DNA from: Gemmatimonadaceae bacterium
Lineage (GTDB): Bacteria; Gemmatimonadota; Gemmatimonadetes; Gemmatimonadales; Gemmatimonadaceae
Length of the DNA stretch: 64,000 nt
Reading direction: 5' to 3'
NCBI GenBank assembly: GCA_035606695.1
Contig: DATNEW010000009.1
Coordinates: 62,001-126,000 of the forward strand
Below the pieces are notes generated by a model. The model saw only the letters and a list, made by a program, of their open reading frames with translations. It did no database searches and was not told where the DNA came from. Every line of letters begins with the position of its first letter. Within the stretch, counting starts at the first letter, position 1. Position numbers and translations under genes: made by a program. Shown here piece after piece: positions 53,318 to 61,602 of this stretch.

Positions 53318-54094
53318 ATGCCCGAGCTACCGGAAGTCGAAAGTGCCGTTCGGCGCCTGCGCGCCGCCGCCGCGGGCAAGAGGATCGCGCGCGTCCAGCT
53401 GCTGCATCCGTCGCTCAAGCGTCGCGTGTCGCCCGCAAAGTTGCGCTCGCTGCGCGGTGCGCGTGTTCAATCGGTGGAGCGGCGAGGCAAGCATCAGCTG
53501 TTCATGCTCGACGACGGCCGCGTGATTCACGCCCACTTTCGAATGACGGGCGACTGGCTCATGGATCGGGACGGCGACGATCTGCCGCGCTTCGCGCGCG
53601 CGACGATCGCGTTCGACGATGGCTCGCGCGTCGTCCTGAACGATCCGCGCGCCTTGAGTACCGTGGACGTGCATCCGCGAGGCGCCGACCTCGCCTTCGG
53701 CTTGGGGCTCGAGCCCGGCGATCCCAAGTTGACGGCGGAGTATCTCCATGCCGCGCTCGCGAAGCGGCGTGGTCCAATCAAGCCGGTGCTCCTCGATCAG
53801 CGCGTCATCGCCGGGCTCGGCAACATCTACGCGGCGGAATCGTTGTGGCATGCGAAGATTTCGCCGACAACGGCGGCGTCGTCGCTCACGACGAAGCAGT
53901 TGACGGCGTTGCTTGCGGACATCCGGAAGGTGATCGATCGCGCGACCGGTGCGCGGTATACGGACGCGTCGGTGTCGCGGTTGGCGGTATACGATCGCGA
54001 AGGCAAGCCGTGTCGCCGGTGCAAGACGCCGATCGAGCGCATCGTTCAGGCGGGACGATCGACGTATTTCTGCCCGAAGTGCCAGCGCGGGTAA
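53318..54094 (+). CDS. mutM: Formamidopyrimidine-DNA glycosylase
   Basis: Excises 8-oxoguanine and FaPy and cuts the abasic site. 258 residues. Starts MPELPEVE with Pro2 nucleophile and Glu3; RVIHAHFRMTGDWL is the intercalation loop; GLGNIYAAESLWHAKISP contains the H2TH helix; the C-terminal zinc finger is CRRCKTPIERIVQ ... YFCPKC (C4). A GGAG lies about 7 nt upstream. Complete and full length. Confidence 0.95.
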   Translation: MPELPEVESAVRRLRAAAAGKRIARVQLLHPSLKRRVSPAKLRSLRGARVQSVERRGKHQLFMLDDGRVIHAHFRMTGDWLMDRDGDDLPRFARATIAFDDGSRVVLNDPRALSTVDVHPRGADLAFGLGLEPGDPKLTAEYLHAALAKRRGPIKPVLLDQRVIAGLGNIYAAESLWHAKISPTTAASSLTTKQLTALLADIRKVIDRATGARYTDASVSRLAVYDREGKPCRRCKTPIERIVQAGRSTYFCPKCQRG

Positions 54095-54109
54095 CGGATT
54101 ACCGGCGAA

Positions 54110-55276
54110 TCAATCCAGCGCCTCCAACAACGCGCCCTTCAGATACCCGGTCTCCGGAATCGTCACGACCTCCGGATGATCGAGCGGCTGCGTCGTGATC
54201 GTGCGGAGCGCCATGCGACGGCCCGCGTCGGCGGCTGCGTCGCGCAGCATGTCGAGGAAGAGCGGCTTGGTGAGATGAAAGCTGCAGCTCGCGCTGAAGA
54301 GGAGGCCGCCGCGGGAGAGCAGGCGCATCGCGCGCAGGTTGATGTCCTTGTAGCCGCGGATCGCCGCCGGCAGCGACGGCTTGTTCTTGGCGAACGCCGG
54401 CGGGTCGAGCACGATCGTGTCGAATCGATCGCCGGCTGATTGGCGTTCGCGGAGGTAGTCGAACGTGTCGGCCTCGAGGAGCTCGATGTTCGCGATGCCG
54501 TTGCGCGCGCAGTTCTCTCCTGCGCGCACGAGCGCGTCGGCGGAGCTGTCGAGCGCGATCACGGAGTCGGCGTGCCGTGCGAGATGGAGCGCGAAGGATC
54601 CGTGATAGCTGAAGCAGTCGAGCGCGCGGCCGCGTGCGAGGCCGCCGATCAGCACTCTGTTCTCGCGTTGATCGAGGAACGCGCCGGTTTTCTGGCCGCG
54701 CCACGGCGCGGCGAGAAAGCGAATGCCGTGTTCGCTCACCTCGATCTCTTGCGGGACGTCGCCGCGCAGCAGCTCGACGCCGACGGGCAAGTTTTCTTTC
54801 GCGCGGAGCGCGACGTCGTTCCGCGCGAGAATGCCGGCGGGCTGTATGAGATCGGTGAGCGCGTCGACGATCTGGTCGCGAAACGTTTCAACGCCGGCGC
54901 TCATGAGTTGAACGACGAGCCAGCGGTCGTATCGATCGCAGATGAGCGAGGGGCATGCGTCGCCTTCGCCGTGGATCAGGCGGTAGGCGGTTGCGACGGT
55001 GGCGAGTGGTCGCCGCCGCTCGACCGCCGCGCTGATGCGCCGGTGCCACCATGCGGCGTCGAGCTCGGCGTCAGCGGAGTGGTCGACCATGCGCAGCGCG
55101 ATCTCGGACGACGGGCTCCATAGGGCGACGCCGATGGGTTTGCCGCGGTAACCATGAACGCGCACGGCGCCGGCGGGCGCACTCGGGCGTCGTTCGATGT
55201 CGCTGCGGTAGATCCACGGGTGGCCTTGTTGCCAGCGGCGTGCGCCTTTGGCGGAGACGACGGCGACGTCGTACAT
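54110..55276 (-). CDS. rlmI: 23S rRNA (cytosine1962-C5)-methyltransferase RlmI-like
   Basis: 388 residues from ATG 55276, where MYDVAVVSAKGARRWQQGHP begins the PUA-like domain. The class I methyltransferase domain has DCFSYHGSFALHLA (motif I, about 215-228), VLDPPAFAKNK (about 286-296, motif IV) and FSASCSFHL (about 330-338) with the presumed catalytic Cys. This is the pattern of the RlmI/YccW-type m5C enzymes. A 28-residue N-terminal extension of the open frame (starting LSEVEAR) reads like translated repeat DNA and is left out. Confidence 0.85.
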   Translation of the reverse strand: MYDVAVVSAKGARRWQQGHPWIYRSDIERRPSAPAGAVRVHGYRGKPIGVALWSPSSEIALRMVDHSADAELDAAWWHRRISAAVERRRPLATVATAYRLIHGEGDACPSLICDRYDRWLVVQLMSAGVETFRDQIVDALTDLIQPAGILARNDVALRAKENLPVGVELLRGDVPQEIEVSEHGIRFLAAPWRGQKTGAFLDQRENRVLIGGLARGRALDCFSYHGSFALHLARHADSVIALDSSADALVRAGENCARNGIANIELLEADTFDYLRERQSAGDRFDTIVLDPPAFAKNKPSLPAAIRGYKDINLRAMRLLSRGGLLFSASCSFHLTKPLFLDMLRDAAADAGRRMALRTITTQPLDHPEVVTIPETGYLKGALLEALD

Positions 55277-55372
55277 GAAAGCGGGTGCGTCGGTTGTGGC
55301 GAGTGAATCGAGTGGGGCGAGCGTGTCTTGAGTGTAGCGAGCTTCCACCTCGGACAACACGCCGGCGCCCGA

Positions 55373-55594
55373 TCACACGATCCTGGGCGATTTCGCACTC
55401 TGGTCATCCTGGAGTGGCCCCTCGTCACCGTCCACACGCTCCAACACGGCGCCCAGCGCCCTCAGCTGACGATGCCACGTCAACCGGCACACGTGACAGT
55501 GCCGGTCCAACGTCACGCGCCCGTCCGGCCATGTGCACCGGAACATCTCCGTCGGCACATTGCGGTTGCCGCACCCGCTGCAGCGATCAACCAC
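55373..55594 (-). CDS. Small zinc-ribbon-like protein
   Basis: 73 residues from GTG 55594. Two Cys pairs, CSGCGNRN (Cys5, Cys8) and HCHVCRLTWH (about 33-42), suggest a zinc-binding fold of HNH- or treble-clef type. The start overlaps the stop of the upstream 101-residue ORF by 8 bp, so they are coupled. Low-complexity acidic tail. Moderate confidence that this is a real gene. Confidence 0.5.
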   Translation of the reverse strand: MVDRCSGCGNRNVPTEMFRCTWPDGRVTLDRHCHVCRLTWHRQLRALGAVLERVDGDEGPLQDDQSAKSPRIV

Positions 55595-55892
55595 GCGGCG
55601 CTCCGTACTTGGCGTACAACGTCTCGAAATACGCGATCACCTCGCGCGGCGACTTGATCCCCACCCGTGACTCGCCGCGCAACTGCTTGACGCGCCCATC
55701 GGGCAGTCGAACCGCGACGCGGATCACCACGACGTCGTCGCTTCGTCGCCGAGCGACGAGCACCGCAACGCCGGACGCGAGCAACTCATAGCGCAGCGGA
55801 CACAGGTTGCCTCGACGTCCAGGCACCGAGTAGGCTGCTGCAATGATCCGCTTCGCTCGCAACGCCGCGCGCATTTTCGCTGTCGATCCCAT
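55587..55892 (-). CDS. Small protein of unknown function
   Basis: 101 residues from ATG 55892 (an ATG at 55991 is also in frame). The second half (YELLASGVAVLVARRRSDDV, RVAVRLPDGRVKQLRGESRV, REVIAYFETLYAKYG) is regular alpha/beta and more gene-like than the first third. Overlaps the zinc-ribbon gene by 8 bp. Divergent from the HTH gene at 56032. Start uncertain. Confidence 0.5.
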   Translation of the reverse strand: MGSTAKMRAALRAKRIIAAAYSVPGRRGNLCPLRYELLASGVAVLVARRRSDDVVVIRVAVRLPDGRVKQLRGESRVGIKSPREVIAYFETLYAKYGAPRG

Positions 55893-56031
55893 TGGCCGAC
55901 ATCTCCGCTCGACCGTGTGCCGTACCTGCTGTTGCGCCACCGCCCACGAACCGCGTAAGCTCACCCGTGTAATCATCACGCATTCGGACAAGATTCGGAC
56001 AGAAGGCTAGGCGCCCACTCGGCGAACGTCA

Positions 56032-56442
56032 ATGCCGGGTAGGCCGCAGTTCGACACGACAGCCATCCGTCGCCTCGTCCAGCGGCGCGTCGACGACACG
56101 TCGCTGCGCGCCGTCGCCGACGAGATCGGCGTGAGCAAGAGCGGCTTGGACAGCTTCCTCCGCGGCCGGGAGCCGTACCAGAAGACGCGTCTCAAGCTCA
56201 CCGCGTGGTTCATGCGGCAGCGCCATCCCGACAGCTCGTCCGTGCGGCCGGCGGAAGTCGACGCGGCCATCGCGCTGCTCGAGCGCTACATCCAATCCGT
56301 CGGCACCGACGCCATCCGCCAGCGCCGCGTGCGCGAAGTCGCCAGCCGGTTGTTCGCCGACACAGGGGACGACGCGAAGGAGACAAAAGACACAAAAGAC
56401 ACAAAGGACACCAGCGGCCCCAGGGACACGAAGCGCCGCTGA
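56032..56442 (+). CDS. Small helix-turn-helix protein with KDT-repeat tail
   Basis: 136 residues. Residues about 22-45 (SLRAVADEIGVSKSGLDSFL) fit a helix-turn-helix of the XRE/Cro type. The middle (about 75-115) is a helical dimerisation-like region with QRRVREVASRLF. The tail contains KETKDTKDTKDT, coded by a 9-bp repeat near 56385-56412. Divergent from the two small genes at 55373-55892, so it may regulate them. Target unknown. Confidence 0.65.
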   Translation: MPGRPQFDTTAIRRLVQRRVDDTSLRAVADEIGVSKSGLDSFLRGREPYQKTRLKLTAWFMRQRHPDSSSVRPAEVDAAIALLERYIQSVGTDAIRQRRVREVASRLFADTGDDAKETKDTKDTKDTSGPRDTKRR

Positions 56443-56490
56443 GGGCACCGCCGGCGGCGCTCAGCCCGGTTCTTGCCCTTCGAGCGCGGT

Positions 56491-57276
56491 ATGAACTCAC
56501 GCTTGTCGATTGCCCTCGGAGCCAGCGCCGCGGCCGCGCTCATCCAACACCAGCGCCGGAGCCGGAACGCGCTCGAACGCTTCGCCGCCGCCGCGCTCGA
56601 GACGCTGCTCAACGCCATCGAAGCCAACGATCAGGATACGGGCATGCACGTCCGCCGCGTCGCCGCGATGTCGCTGATCATTGCCGACGCCGCGGGTTTC
56701 GACGCGCGACAACAGAAGTGCATCGAGCGTGTCGCCCTCTTTCACGACATCGGGAAGATCCACGAAGCGTTATTCGACATCGTGCATGAAGGCACGCGGC
56801 TCACGCCCGCGCAGCGGCGGCTGATCGACACGCATCCGCGGCGCGGGGCGGAAGTGCTGGCGCCGCTCGAGCCATTCTATCCGGAGCTCACGAACGGCGT
56901 GCTTTCGCATCACGAATGTTGGAACGGCAGCGGGTACCCGCGGCGCTTGCGCGGCAAACGCATTCCGATCGAGGCGCGCGTCGTCGCGATCGCCGACACG
57001 TTCGACGCGATCACGCACAGCCGGAGCTATCGCGGCGCCGCGGGAGTTGAACACGCCATCGAAGTGCTCGCCGCCGGCCGCGGCACACAGTTCGATCCCG
57101 AGCTGCTCGATCTCGCGCTCCTGCCTCCGGTCATCGAGCGCATGACGCGCGTGCATCTCGCGTACACGAAGACGCGCTCCGGCCGCCGCGCACGCCGCCG
57201 CGAAGCCGTGCCCGACGTCAGCTTCCGCTGGCGCTCGGAGTCACTTGGATCGCGTCGAATCCGCGCGACGGGCTAG
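56491..57276 (+). CDS. HD-GYP domain protein (predicted c-di-GMP phosphodiesterase)
   Basis: 261 residues from ATG 56491 (the upstream in-frame TTG is less likely). HD-GYP motifs in order: GMHVRRVAAM, LFHDIGKIHE (HD), THPRRGAEVL, HHECWNGSGYPRRLRG (HHE and GYP; the usual GTGYP is GSGYP here), IADTFDAITHSRSYR. The Arg-rich last 60 residues lack similarity to anything known. No receiver or membrane domain, so input must come from elsewhere. Overlaps the end of mltG by 36 bp on the opposite strand and is 48 bp from the HTH gene. Confidence 0.85.
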   Translation: MNSRLSIALGASAAAALIQHQRRSRNALERFAAAALETLLNAIEANDQDTGMHVRRVAAMSLIIADAAGFDARQQKCIERVALFHDIGKIHEALFDIVHEGTRLTPAQRRLIDTHPRRGAEVLAPLEPFYPELTNGVLSHHECWNGSGYPRRLRGKRIPIEARVVAIADTFDAITHSRSYRGAAGVEHAIEVLAAGRGTQFDPELLDLALLPPVIERMTRVHLAYTKTRSGRRARRREAVPDVSFRWRSESLGSRRIRATG

Positions 57277-58305
57277 AGGCTTCGCTTCGAGCGAATCCCA
57301 CGCTTTCCGCGCCTCGAGCTTCGCCGCTTCGTGCGACTTGAGATCGGCGCGGAATTCGTGATGGCCGTCGGGAAACGCGACGAAATACTCATACGGCACG
57401 TTGGCGGGATACAGCGCGGCCTCGATGCTCGCGCGCCCGGGCGACGCGATCGGGCCCGGCGGCAGGCCCTTGTGCTTGTACGTGTTGTACGGCGAGTCGA
57501 CGTCGAGATCTTTATAGAATACTCGCGCCACGTGCTTGCCGAGTGCGTACTGAACCGTCGGGTCGGCCTGAAGCAGCATGCCGTCGCGCAGCCGATTGAG
57601 GTACACGGCCGCGATGACCGGCCGCTCCTCGTTCACCTTTGCTTCCTTCTCGACGATCGACGCGAGCGCCATCACGTCGTTTCGCGAGAGGTGCAGCGTG
57701 TCGAGCCGCGCGGTCCACTCGGGCTTCCACACCTGCTCGAATCGCCGCACCATGGCATCGACCGCCGCGCGCGCGGTGGTACCATCCTGGAACGTGTACG
57801 TGTCCGGGAAGAGATATCCTTCGAGCGTCGGCGTCGGCACATCGAGCTGATGCAGGAGCGCGGTGTCGCTCGCCGCCCGCATCACGGAGTCCGCCGGGAC
57901 CTTGAGCTTCGCCGCGACCGCGGCCGCGATCTGACTCAACGAGAAGCCTTCGGGAATCGTGACCACGTGGACGATGCCTTTGCCGCCGCGTAGCGCATCG
58001 AGCACGAAGCCCCAGCCGGCGTCCTTGTGCAGTGCGTACGTTCCCGACTTGATGCCGCGATCGCTGCGCCGCACCGAGGCATAGACGCGAAAGAGGCGGG
58101 GGAATCGAATGACGCCGGCCTTCGCGAGCGAGTCGCTCGCGATGCGCAGCGTCGCACCAGGGGGAATCGCGACGCGCACCGCAGCGCCGGTACCGCTGCC
58201 GCACGCCGCGACGATGGCACACATCGTCGTCGCCACAACGCCGCGCACTATGCGACGCACGCGATGGACGCGATACGCGCCTTCAGCCCGCGAGACGCAG
58301 CGCAT
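57241..58305 (-). CDS. mltG: Endolytic murein transglycosylase MltG
   Basis: Cuts nascent glycan strands and helps set chain length. 354 residues from ATG 58305, overlapping the ruvX stop by 23 bp; GTG 58260 is an alternative. YceG domain with VTIPEGFSLSQIAAAVAAKL (LysM-like), TPTLEGYLFPDTYTF and the catalytic region ASIVEKEAKVNEERPVIAAV ending VQYALG. The N-terminal membrane segment is VVATTMCAIVAACGSG, which contains a possible lipobox (VAAC), unusual for MltG, normally anchored by a transmembrane helix. Confidence 0.9.
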   Translation of the reverse strand: MRCVSRAEGAYRVHRVRRIVRGVVATTMCAIVAACGSGTGAAVRVAIPPGATLRIASDSLAKAGVIRFPRLFRVYASVRRSDRGIKSGTYALHKDAGWGFVLDALRGGKGIVHVVTIPEGFSLSQIAAAVAAKLKVPADSVMRAASDTALLHQLDVPTPTLEGYLFPDTYTFQDGTTARAAVDAMVRRFEQVWKPEWTARLDTLHLSRNDVMALASIVEKEAKVNEERPVIAAVYLNRLRDGMLLQADPTVQYALGKHVARVFYKDLDVDSPYNTYKHKGLPPGPIASPGRASIEAALYPANVPYEYFVAFPDGHHEFRADLKSHEAAKLEARKAWDSLEAKPLARRADSTRSK

Positions 58306-58705
58306 GTTGCAGCAACACCGTGGCGGCAAGCGCGTCGACATCGCCCTTGCGGCCTTTGGTCGATCCGCCCATCTCGCGCACGGCACGAAGCGCGGCGGCG
58401 GTGGTGTAGCGCTCGTCCACGAGATCCACGGGCATGCCGGTGCGCTTCGTGAGCTCGAGGGCGATGGTGCGCGCTTCGGTGGAGCGCGGCGTCTCGTCGC
58501 CGTTGCCGTCGAGCGGCAGTCCCATCACGAACCCGCGTGCCTCCAGCGCCACGGCGCGACGAATGATCTCGGCGATCGGCGGCCGCTTGCCCGCTCGCCG
58601 CACGATCACGCCCGCGGGCGATGCGATGATGCCGGTCGGATCGCTGATCGCCAGGCCGATGCGCCGCTCGCCGTAGTCGATGGCGAGTATGCGTCCGCGA
58701 TCCAA
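58283..58705 (-). CDS. ruvX: RuvX/YqgF-family pre-16S rRNA nuclease
   Basis: 140 residues from TTG 58705, where the sequence begins DRGRILAIDYGERRIGLAIS; the RNase-H-like Asp is in IDYG (residue about 9). VMGLPLDGNGDETPRS and VDLVDERYTT (second acid) follow. The GTG 30 bp upstream lies inside a repeat and is rejected; instead GAGGAAC of the repeat lies about 8 nt before the TTG and acts as its Shine-Dalgarno. Processes the 5' end of 16S rRNA in the family. Confidence 0.88.
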   Translation of the reverse strand: MDRGRILAIDYGERRIGLAISDPTGIIASPAGVIVRRAGKRPPIAEIIRRAVALEARGFVMGLPLDGNGDETPRSTEARTIALELTKRTGMPVDLVDERYTTAAALRAVREMGGSTKGRKGDVDALAATVLLQHALRLAG

Positions 58706-58706
58706 T

Positions 58707-58752
58707 TTATTGTTCCTCGCTGCGGCGCTTCGCACCTTCGCTCGGAATTCCG
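58707..58752 (-). repeat. Family B repeat supplying the ruvX ribosome-binding site
   Basis: Minus strand reads GGAATTCCGAGCGAAGGTGC, GAAGCGCCGCAGCGAGGAAC; the GAGGAAC end is immediately upstream of the ruvX TTG start. Confidence 0.8.
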
Positions 58753-58753
58753 C

Positions 58754-60025
58754 TCATCCATTAACCATTTGCTGGAAGAACTCCTTGTTGTTCTTCGACC
58801 GCGACATCTGCTTGATGAGGAACTCCATCGCTTCGACTTCCGGCATGTCCGCCAGGAAGTTGCGCAGCAGATACACGCGATTGAGCTCCTCCTGCGTGAA
58901 CAGCAGCTCTTCCTTGCGCGTGCCGGATTTGCCGATGTCGATCGCCGGATACACGCGCCGCTCGGCGATCTTGCGCGAGAGCACGAGCTCCATGTTGCCG
59001 GTGCCCTTGAACTCCTCGAAGATCACTTCGTCCATGCGCGATCCCGTCTCGATCAGCGCCGTCGCGATGATCGTCAGCGAGCCGCCGTCCTGAATGTTGC
59101 GCGCGGCGCCGAAGAATTTCTTGGGCTTCTCGAGTCCCTTGGCGTCCACACCACCGCTCAGAATCTTGCCCGACTGCGGCGTCACGGCGTTGCAGGCGCG
59201 CGCGAGTCGTGTGATGGAGTCGAGCAGAATGACGACGTCCTTGCCGCTTTCGACCAACCGCCTTGCCTTCTCGATCACCATGTCCGCCACTGCCACGTGG
59301 CGCGGCGCCTCTTCGTCGAACGTCGACGCGATCACCTCGGCGGCGACGTTCGCGATGGTGTCGGTGACTTCCTCCGGCCGCTCGTCGATCAACAGAATGA
59401 TGAGCGTGACTTCGGGATGATTCTCGACGATCGCGTTCGCGATCTTCTGCAACAGGATGGTCTTGCCCGCGCGCGGCGGCGCTACGATCAACCCGCGCTG
59501 CCCTTTGCCGATCGGCGCGATGAGATCCATGATCCGCATCGAGATGTCGCCGTCCTTCGTCTCGAGATGCAGGCGGGCTTCCGGATAGCGCGACCTCAGG
59601 CTGTCGAACGGCACGCGTCCCTTCGCCACTTCGGGCTCGGCGCCGTTCACCGATTCGACTTTCAGGAGCGCGAGATAGCGCTCCCATTCCTTTGGCGGCC
59701 GCACCTGCCCTGAGACGGTGTCGCCGGTGCGCAGATCGAAGCGTTTGATCTGCGAGGGCGAGACGTAGATGTCGTCAGGGCCGTAGAGGTAATTCCAGTC
59801 CTGGCTGCGAAGGAAGCCGTAGCCTTCGGGCAATACCTCGAGCACGCCTTCGCCGGTGAGCGTGACGCTTTGATCGAGCAGCTTCTGCTCGATGCGGAAG
59901 ATGAGGTCCTGTTTGCGGAGGCCGCTCGCGTCCGCGATGGCGTATGAATCAGCCATCTCCTGGAGCTCGGGCATCGTCTTGCGCTTCAGCTCGGCGATGT
60001 TCACGGACGGTGCAACGCCGGTCAT
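58754..60025 (-). CDS. rho: Transcription termination factor Rho
   Basis: 423 residues from ATG 60025. N-terminal Rho_N (helix bundle with [17 protein letters not shown]) and cold-shock-like RNA-binding domain ([20 protein letters not shown]). RecA-fold motor: Walker [17 protein letters not shown], Walker [16 protein letters not shown]-loop [14 protein letters not shown]-terminal [17 protein letters not shown]. Length and motifs are complete; the open frame upstream of 60025 is not used. Confidence 0.96.
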   Translation of the reverse strand: MTGVAPSVNIAELKRKTMPELQEMADSYAIADASGLRKQDLIFRIEQKLLDQSVTLTGEGVLEVLPEGYGFLRSQDWNYLYGPDDIYVSPSQIKRFDLRTGDTVSGQVRPPKEWERYLALLKVESVNGAEPEVAKGRVPFDSLRSRYPEARLHLETKDGDISMRIMDLIAPIGKGQRGLIVAPPRAGKTILLQKIANAIVENHPEVTLIILLIDERPEEVTDTIANVAAEVIASTFDEEAPRHVAVADMVIEKARRLVESGKDVVILLDSITRLARACNAVTPQSGKILSGGVDAKGLEKPKKFFGAARNIQDGGSLTIIATALIETGSRMDEVIFEEFKGTGNMELVLSRKIAERRVYPAIDIGKSGTRKEELLFTQEELNRVYLLRNFLADMPEVEAMEFLIKQMSRSKNNKEFFQQMVNG

Positions 60026-60193
60026 GGAACCGACAGCATATGTGGAAGACAACTCGGAATGCGCGAACGGGGAGGGTAGCCGGGGACTGTAGGTAGGCTC
60101 GGCCAACGGGAGCGCGCTCTGCCGCATCGACGAGTGGGCGCGCGATCGCCGCGACTCACGCGGCGGACGTGGAGGGGAACTTGAGTGCATGCG

Positions 60194-60222
60194 AACCTAC
60201 GGACGGCGCAAAGAAGGGTCAA
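60194..60222 (-). promoter_or_regulatory. Candidate promoter of rho
   Basis: Minus strand TTGACC and TAGGTT with 17 bp between, ending about 168 bp upstream of the rho start. The intervening 160 bp contain no gene and would be a long 5' leader, where Rho autoregulates in many bacteria. Confidence 0.45.
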
Positions 60223-60244
60223 GAGATAACTGCGGACGACTCGC

Positions 60245-61207
60245 TCAAAAGGCGATGTAACGAAGGGGGTGTTTCTTGATGTCGGCGAACAGCGAATCGA
60301 GCGCCGCGAGGTCGCGATGCATCGCGTGTGTGAGTGCGGAGTCGGTGCGAAAGCGTCCGATGGTTCCATCCGGGCTCGCGGCGAGCGTTTGTACGTGCTC
60401 GAGCTCCGCGCGGACCTCGCCGATGCTGTGCAGCAGCGTCGAGTCGCGGCGAAACCGCCCCAGGGAATGCTGGTCCGATGCCACGAGCGCGCGAATGGAA
60501 TCGGCCTGGGCCATGGCGCGGCTCGCGCGCGCGCGCAACGCGTCGGTCGCGCTGAGTGCCATCGGGATCGTACCCCGTCCGTTGGATAAACGCGCCATCA
60601 GGCGTGCGGTCTTGCCGTGCACGCTGCGCATCGTCGTACCGGACTCGAGTCCCAAAGCGCCAAGAGTGCCTTCGGTGGTTTGCAGTTGCGCGGTGAGCAG
60701 CTTGACGTTCTCGAGGATGGCCGGCAGCTCGCGCCCGGCGCCTGCGGCATCGGACGAAACCGACTCGAAGTCGGCCTGTTCGCCGGCGCGAATCGTATCG
60801 CCGTCCGAGACGCCGGCGGCGCGTGTCGTACCGCTGGTCATGTACACCACTTGATCGCCGATGATCGTTCCGCCCGCGCGTACCTGCACGCGTGTGTTGG
60901 ACCGAATGTGTGAGCGCGACGATTCGAGCATGGAGAGCGACAGGATCAAACGATCCTTCACGCCGACGGTCGGGGGCCTGAAGTCGACCGACTTCACGGT
61001 GCCGACGCGTTGACCGTCGAGCCAAACCTCGGTCCCGCGAATGACCCCGCGTGCTTCATCCGTGGTCACGTACAGTGTGAACTTTTTGCCGTGCAGCGTG
61101 CCGACTCTTCCAAAAATCAGAATGCTCAACGCGATCGCGATCACCGTCAGAACAGCGACGATGCCGAGTTTGAGATCGGGCCAACCGGGGCGGTGTGGGG
61201 AAGCCAT
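60245..61207 (-). CDS. mlaD: MlaD-type MCE-domain protein
   Basis: Periplasmic subunit of a lipid-trafficking ABC system. 320 residues from ATG 61207: cytosolic N-terminus, one transmembrane helix (about 17-37), MCE domain (FTLYVTTDEARGVIRGTEVW ... VGTVKSVDF, about 42-125), then a long helical region with RELPAILENVKLLTAQLQT. The MlaE and MlaF partners are not nearby. Upstream lies the G-rich tandem array. Confidence 0.85.
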   Translation of the reverse strand: MASPHRPGWPDLKLGIVAVLTVIAIALSILIFGRVGTLHGKKFTLYVTTDEARGVIRGTEVWLDGQRVGTVKSVDFRPPTVGVKDRLILSLSMLESSRSHIRSNTRVQVRAGGTIIGDQVVYMTSGTTRAAGVSDGDTIRAGEQADFESVSSDAAGAGRELPAILENVKLLTAQLQTTEGTLGALGLESGTTMRSVHGKTARLMARLSNGRGTIPMALSATDALRARASRAMAQADSIRALVASDQHSLGRFRRDSTLLHSIGEVRAELEHVQTLAASPDGTIGRFRTDSALTHAMHRDLAALDSLFADIKKHPLRYIAF

Positions 61208-61314
61208 TGCTCCGAGGAGCGAAAAACCTGGGGGAGGGGCGGCCGAGGCAGTGAGGCGAGCAAGCGTGAACGCAGTGCCATCGCCGAGCTGAGCAAGGCG
61301 TGGGCCAGAACAGC

Positions 61315-61367
61315 GGGCGCATGGGCGTATGGGCGTATGGGCGTATGGGCGTATGGGCGTATGGGCG
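61315..61367. repeat. GGGCGTAT tandem array, six units
   Basis: One GGGCGCAT plus five GGGCGTAT units and a final GGGCG on the plus strand. Seven G3 tracts spaced by five bases are a strong G-quadruplex pattern. It sits between the tRNA-Arg terminator and mlaD. Confidence 0.9.
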
Positions 61368-61405
61368 AAAAACAAAAGGCGGGGCGACAAGGGCGCCCCG
61401 CCTTT
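61366..61405 (-). terminator. Strong terminator downstream of tRNA-Arg
   Basis: Minus strand AAAGGCGGGGCG, loop CCCTTGT, CGCCCCGCCTTT then TTGTTTTTC. Perfect 12-bp stem with a T-rich tail. Three tandem CCTTCGAACA 10-mers lie between it and the tRNA gene. Confidence 0.9.
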
Positions 61406-61472
61406 CGAACACCTTCGAACACCTTCGAACATTTCTGAAACACTTACGGACGCTCGAACACGTGAGCCCGGA

Positions 61473-61546
61473 CGCGCGCGGCAGGATTCGAACCTGCGAC
61501 CTTTAGCTCCGGAGGCTAACGCTCTATCCAGCTGAGCTACGCGCGC
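61473..61546 (-). tRNA. tRNA-Arg, anticodon CCG
   Basis: 74 nt, complete cloverleaf: acceptor GCGCGCG/CGCGCGC, D-arm GCTCAGCTGGATAGAGC, anticodon stem TTAGC/GCTAA with loop CTCCGGA (anticodon CCG, reads CGG), T-arm GCAGGTTCGAATCCTGC, discriminator G. No CCA is encoded. Three mismatch-free stems make the call secure. Confidence 0.97.
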
Positions 61547-61602
61547 ACATCCGTAAGATCACACTCTGAGCGGTGCATCTCAACCCATTGACGTTCTGTT
61601 GA

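Noticed and set aside
55277-55360. N-terminal extension of rlmI
   Set aside because: Reads as translated repeat DNA (LSEVEAR) and precedes the conserved PUA start.
60026-60190. 55-residue N-terminal extension of Rho
   Set aside because: Pro/Ser/Arg-rich, non-conserved, and overlaps the candidate leader.
61273-61443. Short peptides encoded by the GGGCGTAT array
   Set aside because: Pure repeat translation (MGVWAYGR) without RBS or conservation signal.
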